Origin: Chytridium lagenaria
Lineage: Eukaryota > Chytridiomycota > Chytridiomycetes > Chytridiales > Chytridiaceae
Assembly (NCBI GenBank): GCA_025449115.1
Contig: JAHLKC010000007.1
Coordinates: 124,001-188,000, forward strand
DNA: 64,000 nucleotides
Direction of reading: 5' to 3'
In this document: positions 12,581 through 23,515 of the stretch, piece by piece
Numbering within the stretch: position 1 is the first letter of the stretch
Layout: every line of letters begins with the position of its first letter
The notes under the pieces: generated by a model
The model's database searches: none
What the model saw: only the letters and a program-made list of their open reading frames with translations
Told to the model about the DNA's origin: nothing
Position numbers and translations under genes: made by a program

Positions 12581-15500
12581 ATGCCTCTGCCAATTGATCT
12601 TGAAAGAGGACGGAGCCGATCTTTGTCAAGAGAACATTCCCGTGCGAGTTCTCCCGCGCCAAGGAAGAGGATGGGCTCGCAGACGAGGTTTACGGTGATA
12701 GGGGATGGTGGGGTTGTGGCAGATTCTCATGCATCGTTGGCGGATCTAGAACTCGAGCTGGAGGTGGCGTCGGCGATTTCGGCTAAAAGAGTCGGGCTTG
12801 AGGGGAGTAAGAAAGGGAATGGGATAGGGTTTTATGATGTGGATTGGATGCCAGTGTATGTTGGAGAATGCAGCCTTGAAGGGAATAATCTGTTTGGTGA
12901 GATGAGGCGTTATCCCACTTTTCTTTTTAAGTTCTTCATGTGCTTACATTTTTACACTAGATGACACCCTGGTAGTGGCCATCACGGATACAATCCTTTA
13001 CGTCGCTGAACCCAAAAAGCATAGCGGTTCAAATTTAATAAAGAAAATACGACTCATTGAGATAGTTGACGTCGAACAGGTACTCATATTATATTTTCGA
13101 CCGATTTTAATTTTGTCCACATATTCATACCTCCAACTATTCCAGCGAAACATCAATCTCGGGTTCGATTATGTGAGTGTCTAAATTAGCTTTATAATAC
13201 ACCTAACCTTGTAACCTCAGGCCTTTCCTCACGTCTATATCAGTTACCAAGAATTCGTTAAAGTCAAACCACCTGGAAAGCTGATACCTAAGGAAAGATT
13301 CAGTTTGGACCATCAAATCTGTAAGAAGATGCTTTAAATTATCTACGGCGCCAACTAACATTAATCTTTAAAAGCCACTCTTGTGCTAAGAACATCACAG
13401 ACATCATGGTTCCTTCCCACACTTTTGAAACGTGCAGTGACAAACGCCATGATTGTGGGTAAAAGCTCTAAACTCAGAGTTTGATCACTAATTTATATAA
13501 AATGTACTTACACACACCTTTACGCAGCGCGGCACTCTCCAAAAAAAAGCTACGTCGACCTCCATGACCTTCCTCATTACCAAGCCCTAGAAGCCCGCTA
13601 TATCTCCATGGGCCGACTCGCAACAGGCACCCACGAACCCAACAGCGCCATCTTCCGATCCATAAAAAGGGCAACAACACCTCTCCTCAAAGCCGACATG
13701 AACGGCTATGATCTTATTTTTGATGTTGAGAAACGAACAAAGTTGATTGATGCGATGATGGAGATTGCGGAATGGAATAAAGCGATTAAAAGGGATTTCT
13801 GGAAGGTAAGGGGGATCTCGGAGAAGCGTATCGATTAACTCCCTTTTTTTGTGCAGAGTATGAAATGTTATCAACATGTTGTGGATGAAACGGAATCTTG
13901 TCTTTTGCTGCAACGGATTTATTTGGAAGCTGCGTCGACGGAGGCGAGGTCGGCTACTCTTGGGGTTCCACCAACAAAGAAGAAATCGAGGCTGGTTCTT
14001 TCACCGGGTACGGGTTCTCCAATGTCACGAGAAGGGTTTGGGGAGATTGTGGGGTTGGAGAACGATGAGCTCTGCTTTGAAACTGTATCAAGGTAGGGGT
14101 AGAAAGCCGTTTCTGGAAAACAAAATGTTGATTTGTTTATTTGGCCACAATGCAAACGAAAGACTGTCCTATTTCCTACATTCACTTCTTTTTTTTTCCA
14201 AAGTTTCTTATTTACGACGAACTAAACATACCAATAAATATCATAATTTAGGTACCTTCGACACCTTATCCGTTTCCTCACCGCCATGTTGTTCGACACC
14301 GACCAAATCGACCTCAAAACATCCATCTTCCGCACCTCAAGTCCCTACGGCTTCATCGACGTCATAAAAAGTAAATCTTTTTTTCTTAAACCAACTAACT
14401 CCTCAGTTTTTTTTCACGGCCCCCATTCCCACACCACATGTAACACTCTCACCAAAGCCCTCACACCAGCAACCTCACCATACAGTGTCACTCCTATCCG
14501 CGAGCCTGTGGAATTTCTCCCCCCCGCTTGGAGGGACAGCGATGACAGCGATGCAGACACAGATGTGACATTGACCCAAGAAGATGCGTTGGAAACCGAC
14601 AATAGCACGGTCGCCTGTGTATGCATTTTTGAAACCAAAAAAGGATGTGGTCATGGATGTGTTGTTTCCGATGCGGAATGATTTGTTGGTGACAAAGAAG
14701 AAGAAGAAGAAAAAATGTCAAAGAAGGGGTCGAAGAAGCGGGGAGGAAGAGTGAAAGGGAAAGCGTGAAAGCTTTTCGGAGAAAAAGGGAGGGGAAAAAG
14801 GTTTATAAGTTGGAGGGGGCTACTGCACCGTATGTGAGGAAATTATCGGCAACTCCGGCAGTATTGCAATCAGTGAAGGCTTGGCATGAGGTCGAGTCTA
14901 AAGGCGCCGAAATCCTCTCTCGTGGCTTAAACGCACTTGACATTGACGTTCATAGCATTCCTAAAGATCCTGACAGATGGATTGCAGTGAAACCCAGTAT
15001 AGTGATCCAAGAATCCGCCCCAACACCACCCAAACGCTGGACAAGCATCTCCTTTTCCGACGTAAAAGACGACGACGACGCATCCACGATCACAAACGAT
15101 GATGACAACACGTCCTTTGTTGAATCGGAATTACCGACAAAGGAGGTTGTTTCAACACCTATCGGTCATGAAGAAAAGAAGAGTCGGTGGACGAGTATAC
15201 CAGTTTCTCCGAATCCGGTTATACCGACGTTTCAACCTGTCTCGGAGGCTATACGACCACCAAAGATTGATCCACATACAAAGTTAGTGCCCGGACATCC
15301 TGTTCCGCGGTCGTTTGATCCATGTCCGGAAGTTTCTGTGGAACCTTATGATGCTTGGAAAGGAAGGAGAGGAGAGAAAGAACGGGAAAAAACTTGATCG
15401 CGATAAGAGGCGGGATAGAAAGAAGGATGGGAAAACAAAACGTGCTGAGAAGCAACCATTTGAAGCGCATTGAAGGAAGGGATGGGGAGAAGAGACGGTT

Positions 15501-16666
15501 TGAAAGAAAAAATGGAGAGAAACATGTTGAAAGGATGGACAGGGAGAGGAAGAGCAGTCAAAGAAAAATCGAGGGAACAGACCACAAGTTTAGCCACGTA
15601 TCGGATGTGACATCTCGAACCATCATCGTTTACGATGAAGAACTCGCTTCTATTAAACGCGGGCCACGTGAAACTGGTACCCAGCCCTATGCCGTCTACG
15701 CCCTCATCGAATCCACCCAAAAGACCTCAGAAATAAACTCCGAGCCGTCTTCATTAACTCAGCCGAATGAGCGTGACGATAAAGTGGACGTTAGGATCGT
15801 CAACACATACAAAGCTCTTAAAAAAAAATTCAAGGAGCACGTCTACGTTTTCCCGGATGCAGGAAGTCTCCAGGATGTCGTAAATGTGTGGGATGAAAAA
15901 CACGCTCGCGCAGGGACGGTTCCGTCCATCAAGCGCGCTGGAGAAACTTTTTTGGCCCAGAACGCGCTGGAAGAAAAGAATCAGATAGGAAACAAGCAAC
16001 AGAATCAGATACAAGAGATTCGGAGGGTGTGTCTCGAAGCATTGAGACACGGATGGAGAAAATGTCTGATAGAGATTTCGATGATACGCCATATCGTTCC
16101 CGTTCACAAACTCGTGATATCCCTCAACTTCATATCACCATCCATCGCAGACTTCCGCAGATTCTCTCACATCACCCTCTCTCACCCGCCTTCAAACCGC
16201 AACTGAAACTCTCCACAAAACAACTCTCCCCATCCTCCGTCTCTTCACGGAACTATACTCTCTTTCGTCTCTTTCATCTCTTTCCTTCCCTTTCCCGCCA
16301 CTCGACCCAACACCTCCATTACAACTTCTCATCACCCATCTTCACGGTTCTATCCATCCACTACCATACGCACCGCGCACGGTTTCTCCCGAAATACTTG
16401 TGGAGCTTTACGTTGCCACGGAGATTATGGAAATTATTCATAGAGAATCGCCCACAACGTTAAAGCGGTATGAAGAAGAGTTTAAATATTTGTTATCAAG
16501 CCCTTGTGTACGGGAAATGGCCGTGGAAGATTCCCGACCGCTCATGCATGTCGTCGTGATGAGAGTGAGAAAATTCGCTAAAGAATATGGGGATCATGTG
16601 AAGGAGGTGAAAGCGACAATGTTTGGGGTTCACAGCAGTCTCTGTCGTCTCCTTGATGTATTTTAA
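12581..16666 (+). CDS. Large multi-exon protein, C12orf56/DUF4551-like
   Basis: Spliced exons at 12,581-12,896, 12,961-13,079, 13,146-13,172, 13,221-13,320, 13,375-13,458, 13,528-13,805, 13,857-14,092, 14,252-14,370 and from 14,407 all join in frame with GT-AG borders. The N-terminal part (LVVAITDTILYVAEP, then IKKIRLIEIVDVEQ) looks like a PH-type beta sheet. The middle holds RYLRHLIRFLTAML and FRTSSPYGFIDVI. The C-terminus (RYEEEFKYLLSSP, then a helix) ends at 16,666. The order and spacing of these blocks resemble the vertebrate C12orf56 family (DUF4551), whose function is unknown; this is recalled similarity, not an alignment. A long Lys/Arg-rich disordered insert (about 14,690-15,600) separates middle and end. 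Frame changes occur at A6 runs (near 14,637 and 15,393) and elsewhere after 15,400. The true start may lie upstream near 12,329. Confidence 0.6.
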
Positions 16667-17011
16667 ATCCAATAAAGTCGTCAAGGAAGTATCGCCTTGA
16701 TACATGGTGATCTTGAGTCAGGGGTCTTTATACTTTCAGTCTGGAAGGTGTCACAGCCGCGATATTAAAAGGATTGAAGAGGTGCTTATATAAGTGCTGT
16801 AATTGAGGATGATTCGCCGTTAGGGGTTCATATAGTTTTGTGAAGAGGGTGCAGACGTTCAATGCGTGGTTTTAAAGGTTCGCCCGCAAAAATACAAGAG
16901 ACCGCGTTACATTCCGCAACATTAACATTGCTTCTGCAACGCAAATGAAAATACTTTATTTTTCAATTTGAATATTAACACAACAAACAACAACTTGAAT
17001 AAATCTATATT

Positions 17012-17165
17012 ACTAAATTTGCCCCGTCCGTCCGTCCGTCCCTTTTCGGCGTTTTGATTGGATCCGTTTTCGTTCTCCGTTTTCATTGGATAAAATGGAC
17101 GTCCGTTCCTTTTTGGCGTTTTTTATTGGATTCGTTGTCGTTCTACGTTTCCATTGGGTGGTGGT
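17012..17165. repeat. Helitron 5' subterminal repeats: (CCGT)n and two about 66-bp units
   Basis: A short CCGT microsatellite (about 17,030-17,042) is followed by two related units (about 17,044-17,110 and 17,112-17,165). Each contains a tttggcgttt-like block, attggat(c/t)cgtt, cgttct(c/a)cgttt and cattgg. Confidence 0.7.
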
Positions 17166-17302
17166 CACGTGTATGTCAGGTTTGAAATCCGCAGTTGACA
17201 AATTGTTTTCGAGAACGTTTAAATCTTTCGATGTCGTCGAATTATATGAATGGTGACGGTGATGGTGGAAGAACGTCATGAAGATGCCGTGGAGATTAGA
17301 CG

Positions 17303-20300
17303 GTGAATTATGTGGTGTTGATTGGTAAAAAAACATTTATGATAGAGCGGCGAATACAGATCGGCATCGACGATCCAGAGCTACGGCTTCTGAAGCGCGA
17401 CAGAATCATGAAAGGTAGTAGATATTTACCATTATGGTTATTTTTGGTAATACGTATTAGACATACGAATACTATGCAAAGACGGATAGCCAGAAGTCGA
17501 ATGACGGAGGATATGAGACGACAGGAACGGTATGGTATTCCATTTACATGGAAGTATTGATATATCAATTAGTGAAACTAATACAAGAAGAAGACGGTTA
17601 GCTCGAGCTGAATTGACGGAGGATGAACAGCTAAATCAACGGTATCGTGATTTTATTATGGTGATAATATGACTTAAACATTTTAGTACGATTAATACTT
17701 CAAGGCGAAGAGAAATAAGAGCTCGATTGGATATATCGGTTCGACGGTAACATTATTTGACCCTGACGATTTGTCTTACGGATTTTACATAGTTCCAGTC
17801 GATGGATAGCAGGAGGGCGGGTTGATGATGGTACTGTTACGAAAAATGAACTTCCGGTTTCACGCACATGTTTAAAGTGCGAAGCGAGGCGTTTCCCGTT
17901 CGAGCCTGAAACTTTTTGTTGTGGGGATGGGAACGTGCATTTGACATATCATCCTCCACCTCCATCATTATTGCAATTATGTAATAATTCTACCGACTTT
18001 CGACATAATATTCGTGCGTATAACGCAGTTTTTGCATTTACTTCTATGGGAGTTAGTTTGGATTACGGAGCTTGCAAATGGGCGTAATGGAGTTTATACG
18101 TTTCGTGCTCATGGTTCCATTTACCACGGGATAGGTTCCTTTTTACCGACGTCCGATCATCCACCCAATTTTCTGCAATTGTATTTTTACGATACAGAAC
18201 ATGACGTAGACAATCGACTTTCGATTTTCCCTTTTTTGGATCGTGCTGTTGTTTCGCAAATTCGAGCGGAGCTTCATTTGTTAAATCCATATGTTGGATT
18301 TTTCGAGTCCATGTCTAGATTACTAATTTACCGTCATATCGTTTAGTACTGCGGTCAACTATACCTGGTTTAGATCAACGACGATATAATCGACCTACAG
18401 TATCACAAGTTGCAGCGGTATGGATGGAAAGTAAGTTATTAATTTTTATTTAAAATTATTTCGTTCTTAATATTTTTGTATTAGATCACAATGACTTTAT
18501 TCCAAGTACCAGAGATATTGTGATACGATCGATTGGAGGAACTTTACAGAGAATCTCTGAAAACGGCCGCTATTTATGATCCCATGCAGTATCCGTTATT
18601 ATTTCCTCATGGAGAACACGGTTGGCATGAAGATATACAGTGTCGACGTCAACGGCGGGGTAAAAATAAAGTGTCGTGTCGAGAATATTACGCGTACAAG
18701 CTTCAACTTCGACATGAAGATACGTCTTTGCTTCTTCGTGGAGGTCGACTACTGCAGCAATATGTTGTCGATATGTTTGTTAAAATGCAAACTGAACGAT
18801 TAAACTACATTGCTAGAAATCAAAAATTAATCCGCGCTGATTTATATCAAGGTGTACAGGACGCGTTCACTGCTGGGGAACGTAACGCTGGCAATACTGG
18901 AAGAGTTATATTACCATCTTCTTTTACGGGTGGTCCTCGAGATATGCATCAACGTTATCAAGATGCTATGGCATTAGTGACCCGTTACGGAAAAACCATC
19001 ATTATTCATAACGATGACGTGTAATCCCGACTGGGATGAAATTCGTCGAGAATTATTACCAAATCAAACCGCCGCAGACCGACCGGATATTGTTGCACGT
19101 ATTTTTTGAAGGAAAACTCAAAGTGTGAGTTTCCCTCTTTGGCCCTCCATGGTTCAAGCCTTGACCACCATGGAGAGAGAAATCACTGTGTCGCGCCATG
19201 CTCATCCTTGGACGTTCTCCAAGTCTGCAGGTGGCTGCAACTCCTCTTTTGCTGAGGCAAGGATTTTGTTTGCTGTACAGCTTAACTGTTCCCAACAAGT
19301 TCTACTGTGATAAAAAGGAAAAACAAACGAAAAAACGATAACAAAAGAACCTAGGTCGGGGATCACACATACCTAGGTGGAAAGTGCTCGAGGAGGAGTC
19401 CATCCACGCTCCTAGGAGTTTACCAAGCCTCAAAATCGCCGCAGTAAGCCGTTTTAACATGTTCTAAACTGATCTCATCTACCTAGGACCCTGCTTATGT
19501 CGCTCTCCCACTCACAGGCAAACTAGATAGCCTGTCATAGCCATCGAGAATAGAACAGAGGTGGTTATACTACCCAAACCTTCGAAGGAATCATGCCACA
19601 GAGGGCGTCTATCCAGGGCTCAAGCCTTCTTAGACTCATGTCTTGGTTCCAAGGTGTAGTCTCCCCCGGCGGCGCGCTTACCTGAGCGCCCGCTGGTAAA
19701 ACTCATAACAACAATATTGAATATTCAAACAGAAAGAGATAGCGCTGGCCCTAAGGCGGGCCAGGCCTGGGGTGTGTGGTGGTCTAGTCCAGTCTTCAGA
19801 GGGTGAACGTAAATCTATTCAACTTTCTTCTTCTTTATTATAAACACCAAAAAACACACATAAATACAACAACTATCAACATAGGGGAACAACAAACAAC
19901 ACACATCTCGACCACCGGCGCACTGACGCAGTGGCCGCCGTTCATAATAAAAACCTCCGACTAACTCATATGCGGAAAAGTATAAATCCGCGGGAGGAAA
20001 ACAACAGAACGGGGGATGAAGGAAACATAAACTAAGCACAACGACTATAATAAATATGACGCGTTTATGCCTCTTGGTGAGGTTATATAATAACTTCACA
20101 AAAGATCTTCTACACGATCTTTGCAAAAAGGAAGTTTTTGGTTCATGTTTTTGACTTTTGTCTACACTGTAGAATTCCAAAAAACGCGGGTCTTCCTCAT
20201 GTGCACATTTTATTGATTTTGGACGAAAGATTTCGGTTTAATTCTGTTGAAGATTACGATATGGTGGTCCGTGCGAGCTACCAGATCCAGAGGAGGAACC

Positions 20301-22275
20301 GCGTTTATTTGAAATTGTATCAAAACAAATGATGCATGGTCCTTGCGGAGAATTTCGTCGAGATAGCCCTTGCACAAACATTAATGGTCAATGTTCCAAA
20401 AGATATCCAAAAAAACTTTCAAGCATCAACAATTCGAGGAGAAGATTCGTATCCTTTATATAGACGCAGAAATGATGGGTCCGTCCGTAGAAAAGTCTGG
20501 CGTTCGATTGGATAATCGCTGGGTGGTGCCATATAATCCGTATTTACTTCTACGATATTCATGTCATGTGAATGTCGAAATATGTAGTAGTATTCGAGCT
20601 GTGAAATATTTATATAAATTACTTAATGAAAGGTAAAATAGGAACTTTTTTTATTGTAATTAAGAAATATTAGGATATGATCGTGCGAATGTAGCGGTAT
20701 CCGAAACTACTACTAACGAAATTAAACAATACTTGGACGCACGATGGGTAGCTGCTCCGGAAGCTTGCTGGCGTATATTCCGATTTTCTATCGGCGATAT
20801 TAATCCATCCGTATATCGTCTACAGTTACATTTACCCAATCATCAACAAATTACGTATACGGCGGATATGTCGCTGGAAGATATTATAGATAGTCGAAAA
20901 GCTCAAACTATGTTGACGGAATATTTCATTTTAAATCAACAAGATGTTGATGCTAGAAGATATAAGTACAACGAAATACCGGAACACTATACGTGGAATG
21001 AATCTACAAAAAAATGGAATCGTCGACAACGAGGTTTTGCTGTAGGACGTAATTATACCGCTCATCCATCTGAAGGTAAACATTAATATACTTTTATTTA
21101 ACTTATATTTTTTAAGGTGAACGTTATTTTTTAAGAATATTACTACCAAAACGTTTGTGGTGCAACAAGTTTTGAGAACTTACGAACCGTTAATGGAATC
21201 GAGTTTCCGTCATTTAAAGAAGCTGCAGAGTCTTTAGGATTATTAGAATCCGAGACATATTTGATAGATTGCATGAATGAGGCTGTAACATTTCAATCGT
21301 CGTCCGGTCTTCGCCAACTTTTCGCAATTATCCTTATATTTTGCGAACCTTCGTCAGTGGCACGTCTTTGGAATGACTTTAAATCATTCATGGGCGAGGA
21401 TTTCACGAGAAATGGTATAATTAGAGAAGACCTTCGAGATCAAGCAGTTTTACAACACATTAATAAGATTCTGGAAAATCATTCCAAATCTGTTCGAGAC
21501 TACGATCTTCCGGAATTACGAGTAACGGAGGATATGACACATGTGCCGAATATCATAACGGATGAAATGAATCTTGATATTCCTGAACCTGATATTTCCG
21601 CAAGGCTCTATTTGAATACCGATCAACAGATAGTGTTCAACAAAGTCATGGACGCCATCACTGAAAGAACAGGTCGAATGTTCTTTTTAGATGGTCCAGG
21701 AGGATCTGGAAAAACTCTCTTATGTCGTTGCCTTCTCGCACACGTTCGATCTACAGGTCGTCTCGCACTTGCTACGGCTTCTTCTGGTATCGCGGCTATT
21801 AATATGATCGGGGGTCGAACAGCACATTCCCGTTTCAAAATTCCTTTAGATATCACTTCTTCGTCTACCTGTTCAATAACTAAACAAGTAGTACCGCGAA
21901 ATTACTTCACTCGGTGGATCTCATTATTTGGGATGAAGCACCGATGATGAATCGATATATATTTGAAGCTGTCGATCGAACTCTTCAAGATATCCTCGAA
22001 GTCGAAAAACCTTTTTGGAGGAAAAACCATTCTATTTTGTGGTGATTTTCGGCAAATTCTTCCGGTCATTCCGAATGGGTTTCGAGAGCAGATTATTAAT
22101 AGTACTCTCTCGCAATCTTTTCTCTGGCGAAGTACGGAAATTGTTAAATTAAAAGAAAATATGAGAGCAAGACAAAACCCACAATTTCAAGAATGGTTAC
22201 TTCGAATAGGCGAAGGCAAGGAACCATGTGACAATGACGACACCTCAATCCAACGTTGTCAGGAGACAACGTAAC
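17303..22275 (+). pseudogene. Helitron Rep-helicase, frameshifted, interrupted and truncated
   Basis: The protein starts and joins rolling-circle replicative transposition. In order I see Arg-rich repeats of the RRRRLARAELTEDEQ type (about 17,580-17,740), a Cys-rich zinc segment with FRHNIRAYNAVFAFTS (about 17,860-18,050), and YTFRAHGSIYHGIGS (about 18,090). The N domain YDPMQYPLLFPHGEHGWH is near 18,575 and FTGGPRDMHQRYQDAMALVTRYGK near 18,925. The rolling-circle HUH motif LPHVHILLIL has its His codons at 20,198-20,206, and AVKYLYK plus a second Tyr in the shifted frame lie near 20,600. The helicase follows, with Walker A GPGGSGKT (21,693-21,716), Walker B LIIWDEAP (about 21,920) and CGDFRQILPVI (about 22,040). 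A 39-bp intron fits at about 20,634-20,672. The sequence stops after RIGEGKEP (about 22,225), so helicase motifs V and VI are absent. Many frames, plus the 977-bp insert at 19,124, break it. Confidence 0.9.
19124..20100. mobile_element. Nested 977-bp LTR-like insertion in the Helitron Rep gene
   Basis: The insert begins TGTGAGTT and ends AACTTCACA, giving TG...CA ends and a short imperfect inverted repeat. It is flanked by AAAG on both sides (19,120-19,123 and 20,101-20,104). Removing it with one AAAG joins EGKLK directly to DLLHDLCKKEVFG, the expected Helitron Rep order, so the boundaries are precise. I find no coding sequence, and four CCTAGG motifs cluster at 19,350-19,490. A solo LTR is the best fit; a small non-autonomous DNA element is the alternative. 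Confidence 0.85.
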
Positions 22276-22793
22276 CTTACACAACAAACCTCTCACGTTT
22301 TACATCATCGGAGCCGCTTTGCAAATTGATCTCTCCGGAAACTTCGACCAAGGATATGGTCAAAAATATTACATCGTTCTCCAACCCACCTCCGGACATT
22401 TTAAGCTCATAGAATCACTCGCGGCTTCTCTAGATATGGCCCCGCCCGAATTTCCCCACGGAATCACGATGACCCGATTTGCAAAAAACAAAATCGGAGA
22501 ACCAACCCCATGTAAGTCATCATACTTTTCTTTTAAGTAACTAACCTACATCAGACACCACATACGACGCTACAACCAAAGACTACTTCATCAAACCATC
22601 AGCAATTTCCAAAAACCAATCAACAAACCTACCCCGACAAGGCAACTTACTCATGGTGCCTACCACTATCAAAAAAGGAAGATCAAAAGTCGGAAAAGAG
22701 AACCTTTACTTTAACCTCACCGACCACTGCTTCCTCTTAGCCGAAGGAGACCATCGCAACACCAAAGATGACTCTTCAGGATCTGATTTTTAA
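22231..22793 (+). CDS. Helitron cargo ORF of unknown function, one intron
   Basis: This reading frame begins within or just after the truncated helicase (candidate ATG at 22,231, needing one indel; open without doubt from 22,256) and ends TAA at 22,793. An intron gtaagt...catcag at about 22,512-22,553 joins the two halves in frame, giving roughly 170-180 residues without a stop. The protein contains GAALQIDLSGNFDQGYGQKYY-type and FPHGITMTRFAKNK segments and a C-terminal TDHCFLLAEGD. I do not recognise a family. Its C-rich codon use differs from the AT-rich Rep gene. It could be a captured host gene fragment or a Helitron-specific accessory protein. Its intactness contrasts with the ruined Rep-helicase next to it. 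Confidence 0.6.
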
Positions 22794-22794
22794 C

Positions 22795-22902
22795 CCCCCC
22801 CCCCCCCCCCTCACTGCACGTCGCTGTAATCATGTAACCCCCCCCCCCCCCCTCTGTTGCACGTCGCTGTAATCATGTAACACCCCCTGCACGTCGCTGC
22901 CC
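22795..22902. repeat. Poly-C tracts with three copies of a short repeat near the Helitron 3' end
   Basis: Two C runs of well over ten bases each are followed by repeats of gcacgtcgctgtaatcatgt (two full copies, and a third shortened to tgcacgtcgctg). The tract lies between the cargo ORF stop and the Helitron terminal hairpin. Confidence 0.9.
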
Positions 22903-22991
22903 CCTTAAAATTTAGTTTTAAAAAAAAAAATAAAGCAAATTGCAAAAGCATATCCAATACGACCCTAAAATCCAAAAAAAAAAAATATTTA

Positions 22992-23021
22992 CCCGCAGCG
23001 AAGCGCGGGCCTATCTCCTAG
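22992..23021 (+). terminator. Helitron 3' terminal hairpin and CTAG end
   Basis: Stem CCCGC (22,992-22,996) pairs with GCGGG (23,005-23,009), with gcgaagc in the loop, and CTAG ends at 23,021. The layout matches the Helitron rolling-circle termination signal. It is a transposition signal, not a transcription terminator. Confidence 0.9.
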
Positions 23022-23076
23022 TAAGTATATAAATACATACAGTTTTGGAATGGCATGTGTTGAAATGAACGAACGA

Positions 23077-23222
23077 AGGGGTTAGGGTTAGGAACATCCA
23101 CCAGTCTTGGCGAATCTTTTAAAAAATATTAGTAGTCAAGCGTATGGAATATGTGGAATGCGTTCTACAGAAGAGGCCATGTGGCCCTTACATTCAATTA
23201 TAATAAATACGAATATCAATAT
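23077..23222. repeat. Telomere-like TTAGGG stretch followed by dispersed repeat copy 2
   Basis: ggggttagggttagg (23,077-23,092) holds about two and a half TTAGGG units and directly abuts copy 2 of the 131-bp dispersed repeat (23,093-23,222). Copy 1 at 10,143 lacks the telomere-like prefix. Confidence 0.75.
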
Positions 23223-23515
23223 TCGTCTGCAGCTACTGTTGTGAGCCAAACCATCTCAAGAAGAGCCTTCCAAATCATCCTTCTCCACCTGTCCTGATCA
23301 ACCCACGGCCTTTGCTGTCTGTTTTGCGCGAAACAAGTCCCTTGAACACGCAGACATCGAACGCGGAACGCCCATTTATTTTGTTTATTTCCTAAATATG
23401 GTCCGAACGCGCCTCTTTGTGCATAGGGTGATGACCTCATCAATTTCAAAAAGAATCACAAGAGTCCGCATGCGAGGTGTCACACATCACCTTTATTTTG
23501 TCTTGACATCTCGAC

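Larger units (their letters stand above)
17004..23021 (+). mobile_element. Helitron, full length with both termini (6,018 bp)
   Basis: The 5' end is TCTATATTACTAAA preceded by A (17,003). The 3' end is CTAG at 23,018-23,021 followed by T (23,022), which is the A/T insertion site typical of Helitrons. A GC-rich hairpin (stem CCCGC/GCGGG, 22,992-23,009) sits 8 bp before CTAG. Inside lie recognisable remains of a Helitron Rep-helicase: CxxC zinc region, Helitron-like N domain, HUH motif, YxxxY-type region and Pif1 Walker motifs. Two imperfect 66-bp units follow the 5' end. The Rep-helicase is interrupted by frameshifts and by a nested insertion, and its C-terminal third is missing, so this copy is non-autonomous as assembled. 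It lies between the DUF4551-like gene and alkaline ceramidase. Confidence 0.93.

Noticed and set aside
1387..15400. Programmed ribosomal frameshifting to explain broken frames
   Set aside because: Breaks are too many, in both directions, in unrelated genes and without a shared slippery heptamer or downstream structure. Homopolymer sequencing errors explain them more simply.
19124..20100. SINE with internal polymerase III boxes
   Set aside because: One B-box-like string occurs, but there is no A box at the right distance and no A-rich tail. TG...CA ends with AAAG duplication fit an LTR better.
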